Assembly: GCF_000002235.5 (NCBI RefSeq)
Contig: NW_022145612.1
Span: 15,182,809-15,246,808 of the forward strand
Reading direction: 5' to 3'
Origin: Strongylocentrotus purpuratus
Taxonomy: Eukaryota > Echinodermata > Echinoidea > Camarodonta > Strongylocentrotidae
Length of the DNA: 64,000 nucleotides
Shown here: in pieces, positions 43,347-55,300 of the stretch
Layout of the letters: each line of letters begins with the position of its first letter
How positions within the stretch are numbered: the first letter of the stretch is position 1
The notes under the pieces: generated by a model
The model's database searches: none
Seen by the model: the letters and a program-made list of their open reading frames with translations, nothing else
What the model was told of the DNA's origin: nothing
Position numbers and translations under genes: made by a program

Positions 43347-46300
43347 GTAAGTAAATGCTTCTTTATTCTGTCGCCCACTCCTTAAATAGACTTTGGTTAT
43401 GAAGTCTTAAAGTTTCCCTTCCCTTATAGGAAACAATGATTCAATTCTCATCTTGATTGTCGTTGATTAGTAGTAAAGTCGGAGTCTTACACATCTTTAA
43501 TACACTTGCCCGAGATATCATTGTCTAATGATTTGGCCACTATTGCCAAATGAAATTTGCATAACTAATTGCAAGGGTGGTGTAAAGGGCTATAGGTTTG
43601 GATATAAGTTTGTGCGCGTATATTCAATCTAATACCTGAAGAAATGAATAACCTGTAGTATTATTTTATCAACACTAATTCAACTCTAATGAAATTGCTA
43701 CAATTCGATGCATTATCATGATAATATATATCCCAAATGGAATAGAGATAGAGGGGGAGAATTTTGAGCTCAATAACAAGAACGAGAGGAAGATAGTAAA
43801 GGAGAACATCTTATTCAGAAAAAATGATATGCTAAATTTACATTATGTTCCCTGCGTCCACAGCAGCCCCGTTTACCCGAAACGTAGTGTGCCATGGGAT
43901 TTTGGCCATTTTTTCTGTATTCAAGTTTTGTTAGGTCTTGCCAAGTTCTTTGTATTACGTACTGTCACGTTTTGTTGCGTTCACCACGTTTTACTTCGGC
44001 CTACTAGGTTTCCCATCCGCACCGTGACTGCCGTGGCACAATTTTTGACAGTTTAAAAATCTGGCCCGGCATCCACGAATTCCACGGCATCCATGCCAAT
44101 CACGGCCTGTCACGTTTGCCCATCCCGTCCACCCGCTTTGTCTCACGTCTATTCGGTTTTGTCCACGGTGGCCTGAAACGTGATTGCCGTGGCCGCTCGG
44201 AACATGATGTAAACCTAGCATCAGAAAAGGCAACACAAGTTGGAAGTGGTTTCTTTTTATGATTTATCATTGCATGAATAACACAAACAAACACAATTTA
44301 TTCAATCAAATCAGAGAGTTGCCTCTCAAGTTAAAGCTTATCTGCCGTAGTTTACAGAAGGGATTAGACTGCCCTGCAAGGTCACTGGACAGGTGGTTAT
44401 CTCATCAACTAAGCTCTCGGTTAACTTAAGAAAAAGAGGATCATGGGGGACCAATGGTCACCGATTAGGCATTGTTTGTTATATAGAGGGCGCAAGTAGC
44501 TACAAGTAGTGCAGTGGGCCTTTAAAAGAGAACCCCACCCCCATGAATAGAAATTGTGGAAAGACGATAGTGATTTGTACAATAATACAAATGACCTACA
44601 AAGTGGTGAATAACGTGAATGAAACTTGGTTGATTACAACGGTTTAAATAAATACGGAGGTCACATCCATAACGTTAACACTATATTTATGTATTAAAAT
44701 ATCGTATTTGCGCTCATTATTGGATCGTTTTGTTGTTCAACTAATTCATTCTAACACTTGGTTCTCAGTAAGGAATTGGAGCAGCTGCTTTTTTATTATA
44801 TTAATAAACTAAAACAATTTATTCATTTAACATTTAGAGTTTGAGATTCTAAACATGACTTCAATTACTGTATACGATGATTGCATGGCCGTTCCGAAGA
44901 GGAATAACTGCAGACTGAAAATCAAATTTGTATATAAGTTTGTATAAAAAATAATTCACGAATTGAATTTACCACGACAGTAAAGTTTTAGACTCGTATT
45001 TATTCAAATTGGGTTATCTGCATCATGTGAAAGCCCTAAAAATGGTTTAGTGGTAAATGCATGAATCCACTAACATTAGGGACTTTTAGATTTGCGTGGA
45101 CTGATACGTATGACGTCCATTTAAGTCAGTGAGATTAAAAGAGCTGCGACAATGAAAATCTCAGAATATGTAGTTGTGGTATATAATTTTCGAACGGGAA
45201 TAATCGGTCGATTTTAGTCAAGAAACATTGTTTGATAGCTTAATTAATATCTTGACCTTGAGCGGGAGCTATACAACATAATGGCTCGAATTCACAAAGC
45301 AAGGTTTGAGCTCAGACCAAGGTTTGAGGCCAAACCTCCTTTTGTTTCGCCAAACCTCCTTTTGTTATTTACAAACCAGGTTTGTAAATAACAAAAGGAG
45401 GTTTGGCGAAACAAAAGGAGGTTTGAGCTCAAACCTTGGTCTGAGCTCAAACCTTGCTTTGTGAATTCGGGCCAAAGTGTTTATTATTTACAATTTCATA
45501 ACTTAAGAGTCGATTTCGACCGCGACAACGATCAGTGAATATTGTAGGATCGCATATGCTTCCAATATGTGAATTTGAACCAAAGTCACGGCCCCATACC
45601 AAAACTTTGTATTACCTTTAATGTGATGGCTCGATTGTAAGCCTACTGTTTGTGAGCTAATACTAAAAATGATAAATTTATTAATTACATTGGCTAAGAT
45701 ATTGGTTGAGACGTAAATAATATATGTGCAAGTCAATCTTTTGGCCTTTGTGTCCCTATAACTACTAAGTTTCTAAATATTTTGGGCGGTAACGTATGGG
45801 ACCATATAAGCAAGATTGATCTTGGAAAATCTGACAGTGTTACAAAAATATATGTGGAAATAAAAATGACGGCTGTGCAATTTGTTTAAAAGGCTGGCGT
45901 AACTGGGCAAAGGCATTCGATTATACAACACCCGTCAAAGAATCAACCTTGTCTTGCGATTGGTCCAAAGTTTTAGTCTCCTAGCAACCAACCTTGCAGG
46001 CGATCGACAAGCGTGTTACGCCCTCATAGTAATTTTATAGAAATGCACAATAAATATTCGACGTCTGCTGCGCTTTGGTGGTGCGATGTTACTTCCGTAT
46101 GTACAACACGTTAGCTGATCACCCGTGCTGAACCAGCCGCATTTAAGCTGCGGTAAGGGAAATTTTATAATTTGTGCAGGGAGTTGGATCATTTTTTCTA
46201 TTTTCCACTTGGAAATAATAGTTTTATGTATGAAATAAGTCTTATTGTCGCCTCAATTTTATTCATCAACAGCTAAAACCTGGATATCTGCAGCGGGGCA

Positions 46301-49300
46301 CCGAAAAGAGAGTACGATTCGACTGCACTCCTCCGATCGTGCACCATATCGGCAACCAGCAGCAGCAGCAGCAGCAGCAAGGCTCTCGGGCGGACTGCCT
46401 TGCCCAGCCTCCTCCAGCTCCAGGCCTGCCTGCACCGGTTCGAGGTGGTACTGGCAATAACGTGGATATATTTCGCCAGATAAATGCTCTATTGGAAAAC
46501 ACGCTGGATTTACGTGGAGTAGGTTCGAATCAGGGGGCGGGACAGAATATCGGCGGGGACTTCTCGCGAAGACAGCAACTGGGGAACCCACCCCGTCCTG
46601 AAATCAGAGAAAATGAAGGTAAGTCGATTTCATCTCATTATGTTACAAACTTCATGATAACGCAAACGATAGTTGTCGGGACCAAAACCACGAATACTTC
46701 TCACCTTACATACTAGCTGCCATGTGATTGTGTGAATGCTTGTCTTGACCTTCAGAGAGACTCAATCCCGAGTCAATGAAATTAATTTTCTAGCTCCTTC
46801 ATGCATGGTGTTGATACAGTCCATTACCCACCTACATTAAAGTCAAAGAGGAAGAAGAAGTCAAACAAGAATCACTCGACCAAAATAGAGCTTGATCAAA
46901 TATTTCCCTCTGGACAGAAGCATAGCTGAAATTATGAAGGCAATATAGGAAGTGTTTTTCCATTTTCCCTTTTGTGGTAGATTTAAGCCAAGAGGGCATT
47001 TTTGTCTCCTGAAATTGTTTAAAATGAGTGATTTGTGCATGTGTCTGTACAGCATTCTAAAGGGAAGCTAAAAGTATATTCTGCTCTCACTTTGATTCAT
47101 ACAATAACAGAAATAAGAGAAAGAGGATGTGAGTAACAAAAGAAAAGAAGAAAAAAAAAAAAATTGGTGATGCAGATCTCAACAGGAAGTCTGTCTTCTC
47201 TCTATATTGTACCCAACTCAAAATGTATAACATTATAATGCAATATCCTTTGAAAATTCTACAGTAAGATAAATATAATTAAGGTTTGGAAAACCATCTG
47301 AATTATCAGAATTTTTGCATGTATTACCAATTTATCATCCCCTCCAAACTGTCAGTAAACACCCATGCATGGTAGAATTCCACACCTAATTGAGTGTAAA
47401 CAGATATGTTACTGTGCAGTACACAAATTAGGCAAATCAGGAAACCTCATACCAAGGCTGCTTCAAATATATCTATTTCCTGAATGGCTTAAAGGGACAA
47501 ATCAGCAGTATCCACATTTTAACTAAATAATGTCAACTAGCTGTCTGCAAGAAGGCAGTTAATACATAGATTGAAAACAGAAAATAGGCATGGCGCTTTG
47601 CACAAAACATGTTACTCTTGTTTATTGACGAAGAATGCACAAAAATAATAAAAACTTATAGATTAATCAGGTAATGAAATGTATTATCTCATCTACACAA
47701 TATGGATCTAGTTTAATGAGCAATTAAACCAAAGAGAAATTGGTCAAATTATTTGGGTTGGAACTGTTTATATATACCTCCTTTCTTTGTCATTATGTGT
47801 TTGCATGCAATCATCATTAATCAAAATTGAAAATTACTGACCATAACATTTTATTTCTCTGACAATATAAATAAAAGTCATTTTGGTTTTGAACAACAAT
47901 CTGTGCACTGCTTAAATTATGATGTAGAACCCCTTCATAAACTGCATTGTAGGTATATAATTTGAATCTAAAGAAATGTAGCAATGATTGAAGTTCAGAC
48001 TAAATATGCCAATGTTATGTCTTCTTTTAGATATCTAATAAGGAAACAATTAGATCCATCTTGCACCTTGGATCCTCCACATTATTTATTGGATTGTTGC
48101 TCCTCCCCAAACATCAATAAGCCTTCAAATAAGCATCTTCTGCATATGTAAGAGGTAGCATCAGCCAAATTATAATACATGTAATCAATTGTAGTGGAGT
48201 TTCACCCGACCTCTTGCAACATTGGTTTAACATCACATGAGAACTTACTTTTTTACATTGTGGCATTGTTGTGGCTAAAATGCCTTCCACCATCACATGA
48301 TTCAAGATAAGACGGGTACAATGACAAAACAAGGGTACCTGAGGTTAGCTAAAACTTCAACAAAAAATCTTTCTATCACAAAACAAGAGTTGTGTGGATT
48401 GTGTGTAATTAATAGGTATAGGGGGACTATTATCTGTGAATATACATTCTCTTAGAAAATTTTCTAGAATTTTCTAGATCAAAGCTGTGTTAATTTATGT
48501 GTGAGCTACAAAATAATGTAAAACCTGGTCTATTTGGTAACAGGCCTAATTAACTAAAGGAAAAAAAAAACTTTCTGCTGCATATTTCCTTGAGATGATG
48601 TGGAAGTGCGATAACAAATATCATCCCTCCTTGCACCTTTGTTTAAAAATGAGAGGTATTGTGAAATGAATATATACCCCTTCAGGCCATGTAGATAATA
48701 TCATAGTTAATGATTGTCATGGAATTCTGAGAAAAACATATGTCAGTACCATATTTGGTGTCTGTAATTGAGAGGATATCACCACAGTTCAGCTTACAAC
48801 CAAATGTAATTTCTATTTCAGAATTGCTCATTTATATCTAAAACAAAGGTGGAAGAGTTTTGGTTTTCATTTTTAAATTTTATCTTATATCCTTCTGTAA
48901 AAATCAATCCACAGTTTGTGGTGCATTCATCCAGACTTACCTCCCTGCCCAGACTTTCTCCTAAATTAACAATGTTTATTGCCGAAGCCCAAATGTATTT
49001 CTTTTTTGGGCTATTGTCAGTCTAGCATCGATCTCTTGTTGGTATGACTTGGGTATATTCTATTCACCTAATAATGATATCGATATAATCCTCATTTCAA
49101 ATTTTTACAGTCAGACCTTGGATTATATTAGGACCAAGTCTTTTGTCAAGAATGATTCACCCAATTGTAAAAGGAGGAATATGCCTGTCAACAATAATAG
49201 ATTTAGGCTATGAAAGTACTGAGATTTGTATCTTGGAATTGCAATACAGTTTGAAAGATATCTTTATGTCTGTAAATAAAGTACAGAAACAAGTCAATCT

Positions 49301-52300
49301 TAATTTACTTTGTCATTATTTACCACTTAATCGGGGGCAAATTGGCCCTAAAATTTGGACAGATTAATTACAATGCAAATGGCCCACTCTTTACCTTGAT
49401 CAATCCAAGATTTAACTTGTGCCCCCTCCTCCATTATATCTTGAAGAAAATCCTTCATGTCTATCAATTAAAAATAGCATGCTAGATAATGATGTGCTTT
49501 AATTGGTATTGATCACCACTTCAGTCACATGCATCAGCCAATTATTCCAATGATTGAATGGATACATATTCATGAATAGAAGTTTTCTCATATACCTGCT
49601 TGAAAGCTCATTTTGTGAATTAGGGTAAAGAGAATCGGTTCTTGAATCAAACTTTGCCTCTGACAAAGCAGTCACATGACATTGGATCAGGTCCTTGGAT
49701 TGTATCAGCATCTATCGCTTGCATCGTATGATATTTGTTGAACTCTAGTTACGTGTATCCATTGGAAGGTATCAAGTGTTGGATCCACAATTACACATGG
49801 CAGATTACATGTACATACTTATTAATACCCACATAACTGTAACCGCTCCCCCTCGTCAGGCCGAGGCTCTCGAAGTCGTCACATCTCGTTGAAGGAGACT
49901 GATTGAAAGACAGGCTGGAAATAAACTTGCCCTCTCTCTGTTCACACTCGCAAGACATGACTAAAAGTGACGTTTTGTGTATGTACAGTTTGTTTTTCAT
50001 ATTTCAACCCATACATAACAACAGATATTATTATTGTGATTAAGGTTTTGTATATCTAAGTTCAAAAGGCTAAAAACGTTGATTGACAAATATAGGCTTT
50101 GTATGCACAGTATTATAGATTGGCATCCATCATGATTCAATTTCTTTCTATGGTGCCCATAGTTGGCATTCACGACATAAAAGCTCAGAAAGCAGAACTG
50201 AAACTATTGTTAGATTTGAAAAGAGAATATACAATGGAATTAACTATGCTTGACTTGTGGGGTTCCAAGAAAAAAATGTAAACATTGCAATATGATAAAT
50301 AAACTTGTTATTAAAATATTACCACCTCCAAAAAAAAAAGAGATAGAAAGCGTAGTGGTGTAGGAAGGGAAATTGTCTGAAAAATATTGAATAAATCAAA
50401 GAATAGTATCACTTATTATCATAAGAATTGCAAACTCTTTGCAAGGATAGCCTGAAGTAGAAACTCTGTTGCTGCACAGTAAATTTGCTTCCTTGCCTTT
50501 TCTTACTGCATGCATCATCTGTCGAGAGCCAAAAGAACGTGAAATCATATCCTTGAAGAGGGAACTAACACCTTTCTGGCTCTCAGCAGATGACCCTTGA
50601 GAACTGTTTACAATATCTTTTATTTTCATACAAATCTTTGTTCACAGCCCTAAATTTGTTTTGGGCATACCATATTTTCTTACCATATATTCGTGTTTGA
50701 ATGACTTTGTGTGGTTACACTCGGCAACCTCACTTTACCTACCGTATGGTCAAGTGTGCTTTAAGTTGTATCAACAGTCATATTCTGTTTCAGTGCTGAC
50801 TGATACGCCCCTTTCTTTTGTTAAAGTGATCGATCAGCTGTTGACTCTAAACATGAGGGTAGAAATGCATAGGTCTGGAATTATAGTTGTGCAAAAAACT
50901 GTGCTGAAATTTTGAGTAGCAGGAATGTGCATTTACCTGGGAAATTAATTTGTATTGCATTATGAGCAGACCCTATTATCATTTCAAATCGGTTTAACAA
51001 AGGTTTACACATTCAAATTACATGTACATGTGAAATGAACATAACAGTTGTTAACTTGCCAGGTGAATGACCTTAAATGTTTGCTAAAGAATAGAAATGT
51101 TATACATACATGTAAAGTGAATGAAGATAGGATATAAGACTTGGAAAGAGAAGGATCATTCCTTAAAAGGAGTTCAAAGTCGGGCTCACATAATTATGTC
51201 TGATTAATTAATACAGTATCCATTCCTTTATCATTATTCATAAGCATACATGCTGTACCTCATATGATAAAGACTTAGATTATTTTACCATATGACAAGA
51301 TGAAGAAGATGTTTGATTGCCAAGCAGAACTTCCTTTTTGCAGTGTGACTCAAAACTATTTGTATCGAGTCACATTCAAAACCATTGATATTAGCATATC
51401 TCCCAAAATAATAATAAACTTTAGGTTACTATCAGTGAAGAAAAATTCTGCCATTAAATACAAGTTGTTCAATTTTGGAATGATATGGGTAGGGTAGAAT
51501 CCTTTTAGTCAGATTTTCTGAGTATGTTTGCTATTGAAGGTAGAAATTATAAAGGATTTTATAAAAAAAGATGAAAGCCACCATGAAATTTAAGACTTGA
51601 GGCTTATTAAACAGTACATTTTGTTGTGGAGGTCCAATGTTGTATTTAAGGAAAAGAAGGAAAATCTTCAGCAGTAATATACTAGTAGCCCATATTGTTT
51701 AGTTTTAAAGCTGCTGATAGTGCCTCTCTGTACAAAAGATTTCTTCTTCCAACAATACACGTACAGGTTTGTCTGTGAGTTTTGTGATACAACCTTCTTT
51801 TATGATGTAAAGTCAAAAGACCAGGGAAGTTTATGACTTCCAGGTCAACATTGCAAACTATTTAAAATTATTGCATTGTCTGGTCCAAAGTTTGAAGGCA
51901 AACCGTAAAGACAGTATCGTTTATTTGCAAACCCTTCTTTCTTTTATGAACTGAGTTCTCTAAAATGTAAATTGTGATTGTTTGTGGACCAATTTTTTTA
52001 TTTTTGATGCATCATTTAGATTGATTTATTTGTGATATTTAATCATAAACTAACATAAAGTAACTTGTTTATAACCCATTGTCTATGGGAGCCAGTTTGT
52101 CCTATGGGAGCCAGTTTGTCCTATGGGAATGAGAGAATTCAGTAATGCCATTCGGTAATTCCTGTAAATAAAGAAAAGGGAAAAGGAAAAATTTAATGGA
52201 ATTCCCTAAATCACAGGTAGAGCTTAAATTTGGAACAGTATCTACCACATCCCTTTTGCCATTCAATTGGATTTGTTCTGCTTTGGGGTTGGTAATGATG

Positions 52301-55300
52301 ATAAGAGAGTACCTTGAAGTAAGTTCTTGGAAACTCAGATCTGAAATTTGTGTCATTAATCACTTTTGTGTATACATATTGCAATATGCATGGAAAGGTT
52401 TCACTAGAATCGAGACCCTTGGCAAAAGTGATTGTCAAAATTTGATTGAGATTTACCATAATTGCATTTTACTTAAGATATACATGTACATGTATATCGA
52501 ACAATAAGTACTGTATTCTTTTATAATTTAAAGTGTATCCTGTGCCTTTATGTACACGTAGCTATTTAATTTGTAAACAAACCTTGTCCCCAATAAGAGT
52601 ACCGGTATTGTAAACATAGAGCTACAATAAAGCAGAATGCTTAAATTGTGCAAGAACCGGTTTAGAAATATATTCAAATTGATTGATGTTTCTTTTCTTG
52701 GGACCTAGTGAAGTATTTCCATTAACATGTTATTAATGAATCAACTACAATACTTGAAATCCAGTCTGCATACAATTATTTGTTGCTATATCAGACAAGA
52801 CTCTGGCAAGCTTTCAGGTTGTCAAGAAAATCCAATGTTTAAAAAGTTTGCATACAATTTGAATATGTTAGTAAACCGGTCTATTCAGATTAAAATCAAG
52901 TCACTTGTTAGAATATTCATGCCTCAATTATAAGAACCCATGTTCACCATATTTGCTTTATCAATTGTATAGAGGATAAAAAACATGAGCAAATTTATTG
53001 AATTCATAAAAAAGAGGAATGTCTTCCTCCATTGCAGTGAAGATAATGTACTATTTTTGTGATGGATGGTCTTTAAATATACTATATTGAGTTGTTTATA
53101 GCACGGGTGGCCAACCTTTTAAAGCTCGCGGGCCACATCTAACGATTGTCATAACTTGGCGGGCCGTAGGCCAGGTGGGGGGGGGGGGTTATATTGAGAC
53201 ATACGGGGTGTGCCGCTCTAATGGGTAACCTTTTTTACAAAAAGAATCCCTAAACTTGGGTCCCATTTTTAACAGAAATATCCTAAATATGGGTCCGTGT
53301 TTTCAAAAAATTTATTTAAAAAAAATTCAGGGTTTTAGCCATGCAAACACCTGAAATTTTTATAAAATGGGCTTTACTTTCAACAAAAATCTGCCAAAAC
53401 AACCCTTAAAAATGGGTAGAGGTTACGAGGCTTCAGCGGCACACCCCGTCAAAACCAAATCTGAAATCCCCCCCCAAAAAAACACACACACACACTCATG
53501 TACACACCTGCAATTTTGCAAACAACAAAATCAGTCGAACAAAATCAGGCTTACTTTTTTAGTGTGATTTCTGGCTGACAAAATATGAGGCAAAGTTGTC
53601 TACCTTTCTCTTCTATGAAGAAATACTTCAGAGATCTATCCGATTTAAAGTTTCTGTCTTCATCAGAAACTTTCCTTTTCTTCGCACGTCTCGAAATCGA
53701 TGCCATGTTGGTTATTATTTCAAACAAAATCAATGCTACAGCAGAAAGAATATAAGGGGACTATCCACGATTAAGCTTAATGAAAAAATTAAACGGCGGG
53801 AGAAAAGGGTTGTAAGTTTTAAGACAAGTATGGCATTTCAAACATATTTCTTTATTCACGATCAATTGGGCAAAACGAATTTCCATTTTCGGTTTAACTT
53901 AATAAAATTTGGAGTGGATTTAAAAAAATTATTATTATTGTTATTATTTGTATATTTACAAAGGTTACTGCATGTGGAAATAACAAACTGAAATTAACAC
54001 GGCGAGTGATGTTAATGTCGTTAATGTAAATGTAATGAGAGGGAATTTGAGGAGTTTTGTATAAGCCACGTAACGAATCAATATGTTGTGAATGATGAAA
54101 ACAAATTATGGAAATAGAGATAGCTGTGTGTAAATGTTTTACTCTATTTCATCGCTGTTATGCGGGCCGCATTTCATTCATTAACTATTTTTATAATCAC
54201 TTTTTCAATGCTTCGCGGGCATGTGGCCCGCGGGCTGCAGGTTGGCCACCCGTGGTTTATAGTATATATTGTTTCATAATCTTTGAATTAGAAGACAATA
54301 GATCAGTTTACTAACATATTCAAATTCTCGCTACCCCAAATAGCGATTCTGCCGAGATCCGGGGAAAATCCTGAAAAAGCGCATTGCATTATGGGATAGC
54401 TTTTCGACATTACAGCTTCCTGTGCAGGCGTTCGTGATCACAACCCTCTCTTTCACGGTAGAGTTTAACGGCCTTTTGTGCTAAAGTCACTAATTCTGCC
54501 CGAAGCTTTCCATTGCATATTATAATCTGTACAAATTACACTGATTGGCATCGATTTTAGCGTGCGTGAAAACTCTGCACAGCGAACACAGGCGCTAGCG
54601 CCAGCGGGATGGGACTCTATACCGGAAGTTGTAGTGACGACCCGAGAGAGTGAAAATTACCTCGTCTCGCGAATTTCGAGATTTTCGTACCTATTTAGGG
54701 TAGCGAGAATTGTATGCATACTGTATAAAGAAAGGTTGTTCTTGACAATATGTTAGCTAGACCAAATTTTGTTTGACATAGCAACAACTAATGTATGCAG
54801 ACTAGAAAGAAACATTCATAATTTGAATATGTAAGTAAATTGATTGAAGATATAAAGATCTACAAGAATTTAGAAATGGAGGTGCTTGAATGCATAGGGT
54901 TGGTTGGTGTTTTTGATTTTAGTGTAGAGTAATCAAATGCTAGTTTGTCATTTTAAATACAATGTAAATTGAGTGTACTATATATATTTCACCTTATCTT
55001 TTTATCTGCTTTAGTACCTCACATCGATGCCAACCTATTAGCAGCTGCTAGAGCCCAGATCCAGTCCTCCTCATCCACCATGGATACAAAGATGTCACCC
55101 CCACCCCCAATCAGCACCAACTCATCGCTTCCCCCACCCCAGGGCAATGGAGGTACAAACGGTACAGACTTTATATCTTTCCTTCCCAATGTCCCTGGCT
55201 CCCCCGTCTCCCAGAGCACCTGGAGCTCTCATCCAGTCTGCACCAACCCCAAAGATGCCATCACGCTCTCCAACATTGACCGCTACCTGAACGGAGGAGG

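Larger units (their letters stand above)
43347..46272 (+). other. CPEB1 intron 1, with a GC-rich pocket and a palindromic element
   Basis: A GC-rich stretch at 43,840-44,215 has repeated GCCGTGG and CACGTTT motifs in both orientations. A perfect-looking foldback lies at 45,283-45,473. A possible alternative first exon ends at 46,152 (CTGCG then GTAAGG), with an RFX-like GTCTCCTAGCAACC at 45,976. No other gene was seen. Confidence 0.5.
46619..55014 (+). other. CPEB1 intron 2 (8.4 kb)
   Basis: AT-rich. It holds a non-autonomous hAT element and a 389-bp MITE near its 3' end, and a 20-bp tandem pair (ATGGGAGCCAGTTTGTCCT) at 52,087-52,126. A small GC-rich island at 49,845-49,970 (CGTCAGGCCGAGGCTCTCGA) has no assigned role. 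No other gene was recognised. Confidence 0.5.

Noticed and set aside
49791-50000. Minus-strand frame over a GC-rich island in CPEB1 intron 2
   Set aside because: No recognisable motif; opposite to the gene; composition alone does not support coding.
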